In this document: in pieces, positions 17,098 through 25,951 of the stretch | Numbering within the stretch: position 1 is the stretch's first letter | Layout: every line of letters starts with the position of its first letter | Assembly (NCBI RefSeq): GCF_003173575.1 | Contig: NZ_QGNY01000004.1 | Coordinates: 372,001 to 436,000, forward strand | Source: Pedobacter paludis | Lineage (GTDB): Bacteria > Bacteroidota > Bacteroidia > Sphingobacteriales > Sphingobacteriaceae | Direction of reading: 5' to 3' | DNA length: 64,000 nt | Program-made: the position numbers and the translations under genes | Notes under the pieces: model-generated | What the model was told of the DNA's origin: nothing | Databases searched by the model: none | What the model saw: the letters and a program-made list of their open reading frames with translations, nothing else

Positions 17098-17865
17098 ATG
17101 AAGAACATTACAGACAGGCACGAATTCATTCTTAAAAAACTAAAAGAAGACGGAAAAGTGAGCATTTTGGAACTTACCGATTTAATGGAAGTTTCTGGTG
17201 TAACCATCCGTAAAGATTTAAAACTGTTAGAAGATAAAAGTTTATTGTTTAGAACGCGTGGCGGTGGCTCTATAAATAATCCTTACGCAAATGAGCGTAC
17301 CATAAATGAAAAAGCCTTTATAAATTCTGACGAAAAACAAAAGATTGCAAAAGCTGCGCTTGCCTTAATTGAAAAGAACGATTCGATTAGTATTGGTTCT
17401 GGAACTACTGTTTTTGAATTTGCAAGATGCCTATACCCAACCAAACATTTAACCGTGATTACGCCTGCCTTAAAAGTTGGGTTAGAATTAAGTGGAAGGC
17501 CAAATCTTGAAGTACTCCAGCTTGGCGGGTTAATCCGAGCGAATTCTTCATCTGTTGCAGGTTCTTATGCAGAGAAAATTCTTGGAGAAATTTCTTGCGG
17601 TGTTTTATTTCTTGGTGTCGATGGAATTGATCTGGATTTTGGTTTTTCAATTACCAATCTTTCTGAAGCAACACTTAATCAAAAGATGATTGAAACTGCA
17701 CAAACCGTTGTAATTTTGGCTGACAGTACAAAATTCGATAAAAGAGGCCTCGGTAAAATTTGTGGTTTTGAGCAAGTTCAATATATCATTACAGATGATA
17801 AAGTGTCGCCAACGGTTATCAATCAAATAGAAGAAAAAGGCGTTAAGGTTATAGTTGCTTCTTAA
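17098..17865 (+). CDS. DeoR/GlpR-family sugar-phosphate-responsive regulator
   Basis: 255 residues. An N-terminal DeoR helix-turn-helix (EFILKKLKEDGKVSILELTD, VSGVTIRKDLKLLE) is followed by the DeoR C-terminal sensor fold (IGSGTTVFEFAR, VDGIDLDFGFSITNLSEA, LADSTKFDKRG). Members usually repress sugar or polyol catabolic operons and are relieved by a phosphorylated intermediate. The gene is convergent to, and overlaps by four bases, the last gene of the nine-gene minus-strand cluster 17862-28258, which is the natural regulatory target (inference). Two FGGY kinases in that cluster could supply the phosphorylated effector. Confidence 0.9.
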   Translation: MKNITDRHEFILKKLKEDGKVSILELTDLMEVSGVTIRKDLKLLEDKSLLFRTRGGGSINNPYANERTINEKAFINSDEKQKIAKAALALIEKNDSISIGSGTTVFEFARCLYPTKHLTVITPALKVGLELSGRPNLEVLQLGGLIRANSSSVAGSYAEKILGEISCGVLFLGVDGIDLDFGFSITNLSEATLNQKMIETAQTVVILADSTKFDKRGLGKICGFEQVQYIITDDKVSPTVINQIEEKGVKVIVAS

Positions 17866-18794
17866 ATAAAACTTATGTTAGAGCTTACAAAATAATGATC
17901 GCTTGGGTAAATTCCATTTATCTGATCATAAATAATGCTTGCACTTTCGGTTTTAATTTTGCCTTTCGTAAAAATGAAATCTATCTTGCCCGTTTGGGTT
18001 CCTTTTGTCTTTAAATATTCTGGACCTAAAAAGTTATGAAAGGTTGGTCCCGGTTCATTTGGTCCGTTAGCTGTTAAATAGCTTTCGCTCCAACCACCAT
18101 TGGTTATAATTTTAAAAACCGGATTTTTCATATCCACATTAAAATCTCCAATTAAAATTTGGGGGAAATCGGCTGTGTACTGTGCACTTTCTCTTACAAT
18201 CATTTCACCTTGTTTATTTCTGGCTTCCTGTGCCTTATGATCCAAATGCGTAGCCAAAACCCTAAATTCCTTTCCAGATTTTTTATCCAACAATCTTACC
18301 CAGTTTACATGCCTTGCTCTTGCCGTATTCCAGGCTAAACTGCCCCCAATCTCTGGTGTTTCCGATAGCCAGTAACAGCCAGCCGAAACCATAGCATATT
18401 TCTTTTTGGAGAAAATAACAAGATTTTTAGCAATGCCGTTATACGTTTCTTTGTTCACATCCATTTCTGGGCCATCAAAGCCAAAAGCAAAATAATCGGG
18501 CATAGCTTTTTGAAAATCTTCTGCCTGGATTCTCAATACTTCCTGCAAACCAATAATATCTGGTTTTTGCGCTTGTATAACTTTTATACAGCTGTCTTTT
18601 CTTGCCTTCCATCCTCGGCCAACGGCGTCATCTTCAGGGAGCGCTACCCTAATGTTGCATCCTAAAATTTTATGCGTGTTTGTAGCGAAAGCATGCTCAC
18701 CAGATAATAGATTTGCGGTAGATTTTAGTGGCCATAAACTGGCTGATGCGACAATACCAATTCCTTTTACAAAATTTCTTCTGGTTGATTTCAT
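17862..18794 (-). CDS. Exported endonuclease/exonuclease/phosphatase-family hydrolase
   Basis: 310 residues. A twin-arginine-like signal (STRRNFVKGIGIVASASLW) opens the protein, so it is probably exported. The EEP fold motifs follow: IGLQEVLR (catalytic Glu), ATHLDHKAQEARN, GDFNVD, and the terminal SDHY (catalytic Asp-His). The family includes phosphodiesterases and phosphatases acting on sugar phosphates, lipids and nucleic acids, so substrate is open. It is the last gene of the cluster, three bases after the FAD oxidoreductase, and its stop overlaps the convergent regulator gene. Confidence 0.87.
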   Translation of the reverse strand: MKSTRRNFVKGIGIVASASLWPLKSTANLLSGEHAFATNTHKILGCNIRVALPEDDAVGRGWKARKDSCIKVIQAQKPDIIGLQEVLRIQAEDFQKAMPDYFAFGFDGPEMDVNKETYNGIAKNLVIFSKKKYAMVSAGCYWLSETPEIGGSLAWNTARARHVNWVRLLDKKSGKEFRVLATHLDHKAQEARNKQGEMIVRESAQYTADFPQILIGDFNVDMKNPVFKIITNGGWSESYLTANGPNEPGPTFHNFLGPEYLKTKGTQTGKIDFIFTKGKIKTESASIIYDQINGIYPSDHYFVSSNISFI

Positions 18795-18797
18795 AAA

Positions 18798-20195
18798 TTA
18801 GGATTGAGCCATTTCCATTGGATTTAAAAAGGCGCCTTTTTCGGCAAGTTCTTTACGTAATAATTCCGTATCGAGCTGATCGGGCGAAATGCCTAAACGT
18901 ACTGATAATTTCGCCGCCCTACCCGCCGCTTCACCCATTGCCATACATGGCGCCATAACGCGAATCGCAGACATGGCTTCATGTGTCGTAGAAATACATC
19001 TTCCTGCAACAATTAAATTTTTTATTTTTTCGGGAATTAAAGATCGGTAAGGAATATCGTAACAATCTCCACACCATTCTAACGTACAGCCACCGCCTTG
19101 TGGGTGATGAAGATCTAATGGGTAACTGGCAACGGCAATTGCATCATCAAATCGGCCACAGTTTAAAACGTCGGCAGCCGTCATTACATACTTTCCAACA
19201 ATTCTCCGTGTTTCCCTAATTCCAATAAATGGAGCCATTTTGGTAAAATATGCGTTTTCAAAACCGGGTACATATTTAATTAAGTATTTCTGAATATCTG
19301 TAATCTGTCTTCTTCCCTCTGCTTCTCCAAAAGATAAACTTGCAGGGTCTGTTCCATCAACTCCGTTTACTCTGGTCATGTTTACCCAAACTTCGCCCTC
19401 TCTTAAACCCGTAATTACGATTGTTCGTTCTGTAGGTAAATGAAAACCGTCTTCTTGAGCCTTTTGAATTAGGGAACGTAAACCTACTACGATAAACTGA
19501 TTATTCTGCCCAAAATATTCATTGGGAATAAAGTCGGTTAAATAAGTCCTCGGTTCTTCAGAAATGCTTAATCTCAGTTTTTCTGTATCCACATTTGCTA
19601 GGCAAAACATAAGCGTTGGGGGTTGTACTCCACCTTGTTCATTTCCTTGTTCGCATTCAACACCAGCCTTAAAAGCAACATCAGCATCTCCGGTACAATC
19701 TATTATGGTTTTAGCTAAAATAACTTCCCGCCCTGATTTACTTTCGATGATAATGCCTTTGAGTACATTTCCATCCTTGATTACACCCACGCAAAAAGCA
19801 TACAGCAGAACATCTACGCCACTTTCTAGAAGCATTTCTAAACCCACATTTTTTACTGCTTCGGGCTCTACCAAAGTTAAGCTCATGTGAAGCGGACAAG
19901 GGCGATGCTCACTGGCCGCATTCTTTTCTTTTAATCGATCTATAAATTTTTGAGGCAAACCCTTAATAATCTGATTCCCTTTTTGACCCAGAAAACCTAG
20001 AATTGGCAAACCAATGGTCATATTTCCACCTACAAAACTTCGGCTTTCAATAAGCATAACTTTCAAGCCATCGTCTGTGGCAGCCTGGGCAGCAATTAAA
20101 CCTGACGGACCACCACCAACTACCAAAACATCAACATTTGCCCGTACTGGAAGTTCCTTTGCGGGTTCGGTTATTGTGAAAATTTTATTATCCAT
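18798..20195 (-). CDS. FAD-dependent oxidoreductase (FAD_oxidored family)
   Basis: 465 residues. N-terminal FAD dinucleotide-binding motif VVGGGPSGLIAAQAA, then IESRSFVGGNM, a mid-protein TIIDCTGDADVAFKAG typical of this Bacteroidetes-rich family, and a C-terminal VAGRCISTTHEAMSAIR plus GEAAGRAA flavin-contact region. No signal peptide is seen, so it is likely cytosolic. Homologues are common in carbohydrate-utilisation loci but the oxidised substrate is usually unknown. Here it lies between a transporter and an exported hydrolase, and may oxidise the imported compound. Confidence 0.88.
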   Translation of the reverse strand: MDNKIFTITEPAKELPVRANVDVLVVGGGPSGLIAAQAATDDGLKVMLIESRSFVGGNMTIGLPILGFLGQKGNQIIKGLPQKFIDRLKEKNAASEHRPCPLHMSLTLVEPEAVKNVGLEMLLESGVDVLLYAFCVGVIKDGNVLKGIIIESKSGREVILAKTIIDCTGDADVAFKAGVECEQGNEQGGVQPPTLMFCLANVDTEKLRLSISEEPRTYLTDFIPNEYFGQNNQFIVVGLRSLIQKAQEDGFHLPTERTIVITGLREGEVWVNMTRVNGVDGTDPASLSFGEAEGRRQITDIQKYLIKYVPGFENAYFTKMAPFIGIRETRRIVGKYVMTAADVLNCGRFDDAIAVASYPLDLHHPQGGGCTLEWCGDCYDIPYRSLIPEKIKNLIVAGRCISTTHEAMSAIRVMAPCMAMGEAAGRAAKLSVRLGISPDQLDTELLRKELAEKGAFLNPMEMAQS

Positions 20196-20232
20196 GCTAA
20201 AAAATCTAATCGTATTAAATTGAGTTCAAGAC

Positions 20233-21471
20233 TTAATCCTGTTTTGGCTTCTCAGGTTTAATCATCGTCCATAAAATGATTACCCCAATGGGGTGTAAAA
20301 ATGCCATTACTATAAATATTTGCTCTGCGCCTATTTTCCCCATCAATTGACCAACAAAATAGTTAAAAAGAACCGCTCCACAGGCGCCGAAACCTCCTGC
20401 AATACCTAAAACACTTGCCACATTTTTTGTTGGAAAGGCCTCGGCAACCACCACACTAATTGTAAATAACCAGCTGAGACAAGCCACGGCAACCGTGCTA
20501 AAAATCAATAGCGTAGAGAAAGCACTTGGTAGGTAAGGTGTAAGTATGCAGAAAGGGGTTAGTATGGCAACACAACTGAGCATAATTTTTCTAGCCTTTA
20601 AAGGTTTTTTTCCTTTTCTAACCATATAATCAGACCAAGCCGAAGTACCTATTGCTCCTAAATCTGCCACTAAAAATGGAATCCATCCGTACAAGCCCAT
20701 TTCCTTTAGCGTAAGTCCGGATTGTTCTTGCAAATAACCGGGCAACCAAAAAAGACAGAAGTACCAAACAGGATCGGTGACGAAACGAATTAACAAAACG
20801 CCCCATAAACTTTTAGTTGTCCAGAGTTGTGGCCATTTAAAACCAGTATCTTCCTTTAATGATGAATTCCCTGTAGATTCTTGAAGAATTTTAGCAGGAG
20901 GATCTTTGTAAATTAATACCCAAAGTAATGCTATAATTAAGCCAACAGCGCCGGCAACAATAAATACAACATGCCAATTGTATGTTATTGCTAACCAAGC
21001 AACCAAGGGAGGTGCGATTATAGCACCAATGGAGCTTCCGGCGACACAAAGGCTATTGGCAGTTGCTCTAAATTTACCTGGAAACCAAATGGTAACCACC
21101 CGCAGCTGAGCGGGGAAATTTGTGGGTTCTGCCATTCCAAGCATCCCTCTAAAAAAAGTAAACTGACCAACTGTTCTAGAAATGCCACCGCCAATACAGG
21201 CAACAGACCAACCGATAATCCCAAAAAACATAATCAGTTTTGCACCAAACCGATCAACCAACCAGCCTGTTACCGGATACATAATGGCGTAGCAAATGGT
21301 AAAAATATTTAGGATGAAGGCGTAACCATCATCTTGTAACTGAAATTCTTTCTTAATAACCGGTTTCAGTATGGAAACAATCTGCCGATCGAAGTAGTTA
21401 AAAACGATGGCCAAGAATATCACAAAAATGATAAACCAGCGTCTTCTTTCAGGTAAGATTGATATTGCCAT
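20233..21471 (-). CDS. MFS transporter, anion:cation symporter type
   Basis: 412 residues with about twelve membrane helices. The start RWFIIFVIFLAIVFNYFDRQ and the loop WLVDRFGAKLIMF, followed by RGMLGMAEPTNFPAQLRVV, match the ACS family that includes hexuronate and sugar-acid carriers (ExuT, GudP). The expected substrate is therefore an organic or sugar acid anion. It is the second transporter of the cluster (the other is at 26966-28258), so the pathway may import two compounds, or import one and exchange an acid product. Confidence 0.88.
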   Translation of the reverse strand: MAISILPERRRWFIIFVIFLAIVFNYFDRQIVSILKPVIKKEFQLQDDGYAFILNIFTICYAIMYPVTGWLVDRFGAKLIMFFGIIGWSVACIGGGISRTVGQFTFFRGMLGMAEPTNFPAQLRVVTIWFPGKFRATANSLCVAGSSIGAIIAPPLVAWLAITYNWHVVFIVAGAVGLIIALLWVLIYKDPPAKILQESTGNSSLKEDTGFKWPQLWTTKSLWGVLLIRFVTDPVWYFCLFWLPGYLQEQSGLTLKEMGLYGWIPFLVADLGAIGTSAWSDYMVRKGKKPLKARKIMLSCVAILTPFCILTPYLPSAFSTLLIFSTVAVACLSWLFTISVVVAEAFPTKNVASVLGIAGGFGACGAVLFNYFVGQLMGKIGAEQIFIVMAFLHPIGVIILWTMIKPEKPKQD

Positions 21472-21492
21472 AATGGATTATATCAGATGGTA

Positions 21493-22443
21493 TTATTTTG
21501 CTTTTGGCAGGCTTAGCTTACCGATAAATTTATTCTTTGGATTATCTTTCGGAATAATAGTTTTAATGGCATTTGCAACTTCAATTGGCAGGTCAGATTC
21601 TAAGATGTCGCCACCTTGAATAAACGTTTCTCTGTAATTTTTTGCCCGTTCTTCTGCTGTTGCCAGCTTATCGTAAGTTGGTGCGGCAGAAATCATACAC
21701 ATTACACCTCTAGCATGAAGCAGATCAAAAAGTTCCTTGTTTTCTGGAGTATTTGTTGGCCCGATGTAAGCAATCATACTTTTCCAGGGAATGCCAGCTG
21801 ATTCATATTCCGACAAAGCTTTTTTGGTTTTTACAAAGGCAGAAAACATCCTATTGGGATTTTTATCGTAGTAGAATTTTGCATGTTTGGCATCGTGTAC
21901 GGTAATCATGATCACTTTATTTGGATTTTCTCTTAAAATGCGTTCCTGCATTTCAAGCGGAACATCCTTACGATCGAGATTTACAACCGTTTTTCCGGCA
22001 CTCCAATCCATCACTTCCTTTAATGTTGGGATTTTGTATTGGGTAACATTTCCCTCTGGATCTTTTAATCTAAATTTCTGAAGTTCGGCGTAGGTATAAT
22101 CTGATACTTTTCCTGTACCTGTAGTTGTTCTTTCTAAAGTAGCATCGTGCATTAAAACCACCACACTATCTTTTGTTAGGCGAGGATCGATCTCAAAGAA
22201 TGCAGGGGTATACTTTAAGGTGTTTTCGAAAGTTGCAACACAATTTTCCGGAAATCCCTTTACCGTCCCGCCTCTGTGGCCGCTAATAATTGGAGTGTTT
22301 TTCCCAGTATATTTAAAAAATTCATGAAGTTCGTTTACATTTTTAATCTTGAGTGTGTTTATTGCATTCTGACCATAAGCATTGGCACTTGCAATACCAA
22401 AAACCAAGCTGCAAAAAACAAGAATTCTAAAGTTAATTTTCAT
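21493..22443 (-). CDS. Exported glycerophosphodiester phosphodiesterase family protein
   Basis: 316 residues. A signal peptide covers about residues 1-25 (FRILVFCSLVFGIASANA), so it is secreted or periplasmic. GDPD catalytic residues are intact: H56-R57, E66 in PEN, E84-x-D86 and H99. The family hydrolyses glycerophosphodiesters to glycerol 3-phosphate and an alcohol; some members act on polymeric teichoic acids or cyclic phosphosugars. Its place among sugar kinases and a polyol-type permease suggests it feeds a released alcohol or sugar into the pathway (inference). Confidence 0.9.
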   Translation of the reverse strand: MKINFRILVFCSLVFGIASANAYGQNAINTLKIKNVNELHEFFKYTGKNTPIISGHRGGTVKGFPENCVATFENTLKYTPAFFEIDPRLTKDSVVVLMHDATLERTTTGTGKVSDYTYAELQKFRLKDPEGNVTQYKIPTLKEVMDWSAGKTVVNLDRKDVPLEMQERILRENPNKVIMITVHDAKHAKFYYDKNPNRMFSAFVKTKKALSEYESAGIPWKSMIAYIGPTNTPENKELFDLLHARGVMCMISAAPTYDKLATAEERAKNYRETFIQGGDILESDLPIEVANAIKTIIPKDNPKNKFIGKLSLPKAK

Positions 22444-22455
22444 TTCTGTATTGAA

Positions 22456-23055
22456 TTATATTTTGCTATTCAAAAGTTTTAAAGTCATTACCCCTGCTTC
22501 ATCAAATTCCAACAATGTAATGGAAGAATTTTCTTGAGCCAGTTGTCTGTAATTATTTAATGGCATACCCAATCTGCCCGCCATGAACAATCTATTAACG
22601 CCGTTATGGCCCACAACAAGAATGGTTTTTCCATTGTGTTTACTGATCATTTCATCGTAAAAGCTATTTAATCGATCAATAATTTCTGCGCCCGATTCTC
22701 CACTGCCCCCGGCCTTAAATTTTTCGGGTTCATTACTCCAATTCTCCCACAGCGAAGCATCTTCCGCAATAAACTCTTCTCTGGTTTTACCTTCCCAGCT
22801 ACCAAAATCAATTTCGATTAAGCGTTCATCGGTAATTACTTTCCGCTCACCAGAAGCAATTTCAGCTGTTCGTTTTGCCCTAAAAAGTGGCGAAGCATAA
22901 ACTTCATCTATTTTGGTATCTCTTAACTGTTCAAAAACAAATTTAGCCTGTCGCAAGCCTTTTGTTGTAAGTTCAATATCTGTCCTGCCACAATAACGAT
23001 TTCCGTCAGCGTTGTAAGCCGTTTCGCCATGGCGCAATAAATATACTTTAAGCAT
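22456..23055 (-). CDS. Histidine phosphatase (phosphoglycerate-mutase-like)
   Basis: 199 residues. The phosphohistidine motif L-R8-H9-G10-E11 and the second catalytic part VVGHNGVNRLF are intact, and RYCGRTDIELTTKG resembles alpha-ribazole phosphatase (CobC) and related small-molecule phosphatases. It probably dephosphorylates a sugar or polyol phosphate in the cytosol. The start overlaps the upstream kinase stop by eight bases, implying tight coupling with that kinase, which is unusual because kinase and phosphatase activities could cancel unless they act on different intermediates. No cobalamin genes are nearby. Confidence 0.88.
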   Translation of the reverse strand: MLKVYLLRHGETAYNADGNRYCGRTDIELTTKGLRQAKFVFEQLRDTKIDEVYASPLFRAKRTAEIASGERKVITDERLIEIDFGSWEGKTREEFIAEDASLWENWSNEPEKFKAGGSGESGAEIIDRLNSFYDEMISKHNGKTILVVGHNGVNRLFMAGRLGMPLNNYRQLAQENSSITLLEFDEAGVMTLKLLNSKI

Positions 23056-24496
23056 AAATTTCTTCTCTTTTTATAAAGCCTTTTTCAATAAAGGTCTTTA
23101 AAAACTCCTTATAATAAATATCGTACTTATGGGCCAGTTCATCATCAGTAAAAACTTCTTTTTCTACTATGGTTAATGCTTTTACGGCCTCAACCAAGTT
23201 CTCGAAATAAGTTGAAGATGAGGCCAATATTGCTGCGCCCACTGCACCGGAAACGTGTTTCATTTTCACAATCGGGCAACGTAAAACATTAGCTCTGATT
23301 TTTAACCAAGCATCACTTTTACTTCCCCCGCCAGCGGTGTAAACAACATTTATTTTTTCGCCAGAAAGATGATGAATCAGTTCAAAAGCATATCTTTCTA
23401 AATAGGCAACACCTTCCATATTTGCGGTAAACCGTTCTTCAAAAGATAAATTTCCATCTTCAAAACCATAAGCTTGGGGAGCTAAAATTGGAAAACGCTC
23501 TCCTTTTTGCATTAAAGGATATGAAATTTTACCCGTTGGAATAAGTTTCCAAGCCGATTCATTGAGCTGTTTTAAATCGTTCCCAAATTCTTCCGATACC
23601 CAGTCTGCGCCCGTATTGCTCGCTCCACCTGGCATCCAATAACCTAGCGGGTGGCGGTGACTGTAAATTCTTCCTTCGGGATCTAAGATTTCGTTTTTGG
23701 TTACTCCTTTTATAACCAAAGTAGTTCCAATTGTGGTATTCCAGTCGCCAAGTTTTATTGCACCCGAAGCAATTTGCGATGCACAGCCATCTGTTATTCC
23801 GGCTGTAACGGAAATTTGATTTATGCCAAGTTCATTCGCCAATTTTTCGTCTAATTTTCCGATTACCGAACCCGAGGGAACAACTTGAGGCAACCATTCT
23901 TTCTTTATGCCCAGCTCGGTTGAAATATATTCTGGCCAAAAATAATCGCTTACATCATAACCGGATTTAAAGGCATTTGTATAATCGGTTATTCCCCATA
24001 CATTACTCAACTTAGCCGTAACATAATCCGCAGCATGAATCCATGTTTGAATTTTTTCTGCTTTGGCAGGATAATTTTGAACAAACCAATACATTTTAGC
24101 CAAACCACTTGAAGAACCAAAAGCCGTAAAACCTTTATTATGAAATTTTAATGCCGCTTTAGTACAAACTTCGCCTTCTTTAGCCGAGCGTTTATCACTG
24201 TACATAATTGCGTTGTGGAGCGGTTCATTATTTTTATCGATTGGAATTACTGTTCCTGATGTTGAGGTAACAGAAACTGATAAAATTTTACTTTTATCGA
24301 TTTTAACTTCTGCCAGCAATTTTTTCAAGGATTTTAGGCAAGACAACCACCAATCTTGTGGAGATTGTTCTTCACGAGAGGAATCACTAAGTGGAAAAAT
24401 TTCCTCGGCTTCGCCGACAACTCCACCATTATTATCTAGTAGAATAACCCGCGCACCCTGAGTACCAATATCTATACCTAAAAAATATGCCTCCAT
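23048..24496 (-). CDS. FGGY-family carbohydrate kinase (xylulokinase-like)
   Basis: 482 residues. FGGY motifs: N-terminal phosphate loop GIDIGTQGARVILLD, TSTSGTVIPID, the adenosine region TTIGTTLVIKG, and TAGGGSKSDAWLKIRANV near the C-terminus. Family members phosphorylate pentuloses, polyols and related sugars; the exact substrate cannot be read. The stop overlaps the phosphatase start by eight bases and the start overlaps the upstream kinase stop by one base (TAATG). Two different FGGY kinases in a row suggest two successive or alternative substrates. Confidence 0.9.
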   Translation of the reverse strand: MEAYFLGIDIGTQGARVILLDNNGGVVGEAEEIFPLSDSSREEQSPQDWWLSCLKSLKKLLAEVKIDKSKILSVSVTSTSGTVIPIDKNNEPLHNAIMYSDKRSAKEGEVCTKAALKFHNKGFTAFGSSSGLAKMYWFVQNYPAKAEKIQTWIHAADYVTAKLSNVWGITDYTNAFKSGYDVSDYFWPEYISTELGIKKEWLPQVVPSGSVIGKLDEKLANELGINQISVTAGITDGCASQIASGAIKLGDWNTTIGTTLVIKGVTKNEILDPEGRIYSHRHPLGYWMPGGASNTGADWVSEEFGNDLKQLNESAWKLIPTGKISYPLMQKGERFPILAPQAYGFEDGNLSFEERFTANMEGVAYLERYAFELIHHLSGEKINVVYTAGGGSKSDAWLKIRANVLRCPIVKMKHVSGAVGAAILASSSTYFENLVEAVKALTIVEKEVFTDDELAHKYDIYYKEFLKTFIEKGFIKREEIYA

Positions 24497-25950
24497 TAAT
24501 GATTTAACAATGTTCTAAAAGATGAACGGGTTTTTTTCCATTCCAAATAATTGATTTTATCTTCTTCTTTATCTTGTGGATAAACCGTTTCCAAAATTTC
24601 GCGTTCTGGTTGTGTTTTTCCTAAAGCTTCGTTACAGATAAAAACTCCACCAACAACTGATGACTGGCGGTAACTATCACAAATTATAATTTTCTTACCC
24701 AATAAATTTGCAATAAACTGTCTTAAGGTTTTGCTTTGAACCCCGCCACCACATGCCCAAATATAATCCCGATTATGGCTTGTAACATTGCAAAGACTAT
24801 TGTAATTTTCCTTTATGCTACAGGCAATATCCCATAAAGTTGCCCAAACAAAACTACCACGACTAAGTTGATGTGAAACTGGTGCATCAAATAAAAAGCC
24901 ACCACGCGTTAATGGCGTTTTTTCGTCGGCCAATAAGGAACCTAAAGAAGCCACACACTGAAAGCAGTCTAACGCATTAACCTCTTCTTCAATAACATCA
25001 TAACCTTCATTTGGGTAAAATACTTCCTTTAACCTTTGATAGTTTAATCCGGTTACGCCTGCATTAGCTTCCAACATAAAACTATCTTCGTCTATATGTC
25101 TGCCTGTCCAAGTGCGTTGTTGTTCATCAAGCTCATAACTTTTGGTAAGCTTAATTATTGGCGTAGTTGTTCCAGAAACAATTACAACATCAGCTTCTGA
25201 TGGTTGTGTACTCTTAACTGCAAGCTGTGTATCAGCACCCCCAACAATAATCACTGCCTCACTAGAAATACTAAAAAGAGAGGCAACATCAGGTTTGATT
25301 TTGCCTAAAATACTTCCAGAATGGGTAAGGTTAGGTAAATCCTCTAGGTTTAAACTAAAGATCGAACATAAATGATCTGACCATTTTTTTCCTTCAACAT
25401 CGTATAATAAGGTTTCTGATGCCTGTGAATGTTCATAGTGAAAAACGCCTGAAAACATATATTCTACCCAATCACTAATGCTCATAAAAGTGGAAAAATC
25501 TGACCAGATTTCCGGTCTTTTATTCCGAATACCCACCACTTTTAAAGCAGAAAAAAGAGAAGTTGGGTATCGCCCTGTTAATTTATAAACATCGGTTTTA
25601 TCTTCAATAAGATTTTCCCATTCCCTACCCCGATGATCAATATTTGGCAAGCCGATTAAAGATTTACCTGATTTACCAACTAAAACAATTCCTTCTCTTT
25701 GGCTTGTGGAGGTTATTGCTTCAACTTCATAACCACCCGAATGAACTAAAACAGCTTTTGCCAAGCGCTGAATTTGTACCCAAAGTGTATCTGGTTCGAA
25801 ATATAATGCTTCTGGGTAATTGTTATCTTTATGATATTGAAGATTTTCTCTTTCAATACTAATGATTTCGCCATTAGGTTTGGCTAGGGCAACGCGAACG
25901 TTACCCGTACCAATATCAACCACCAAGTAAGCTTGTTCTTTTAAGGCCAT
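24496..25950 (-). CDS. FGGY-family kinase resembling autoinducer-2 kinase LsrK
   Basis: 484 residues from ATG 25950; an upstream in-frame TTG at 25980 would overlap the previous gene and is rejected. Conserved stretches follow LsrK closely as I recall that protein: DIGTGNVRVAL, TSQREGIVLVGKSG, PNIDHRGREWENL, ISDWVEYMFSG, VVIVSGTTTPI and ACGGGVQSKTLRQFIANLLG. LsrK phosphorylates AI-2 derivatives, but no LsrF, LsrG or Lsr transporter is present, so the substrate may be another four- or five-carbon ketose. The start lies one base after the stop of the hydroxyacid dehydrogenase gene. Confidence 0.85.
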   Translation of the reverse strand: MALKEQAYLVVDIGTGNVRVALAKPNGEIISIERENLQYHKDNNYPEALYFEPDTLWVQIQRLAKAVLVHSGGYEVEAITSTSQREGIVLVGKSGKSLIGLPNIDHRGREWENLIEDKTDVYKLTGRYPTSLFSALKVVGIRNKRPEIWSDFSTFMSISDWVEYMFSGVFHYEHSQASETLLYDVEGKKWSDHLCSIFSLNLEDLPNLTHSGSILGKIKPDVASLFSISSEAVIIVGGADTQLAVKSTQPSEADVVIVSGTTTPIIKLTKSYELDEQQRTWTGRHIDEDSFMLEANAGVTGLNYQRLKEVFYPNEGYDVIEEEVNALDCFQCVASLGSLLADEKTPLTRGGFLFDAPVSHQLSRGSFVWATLWDIACSIKENYNSLCNVTSHNRDYIWACGGGVQSKTLRQFIANLLGKKIIICDSYRQSSVVGGVFICNEALGKTQPEREILETVYPQDKEEDKINYLEWKKTRSSFRTLLNH

Positions 25951-25951
25951 T

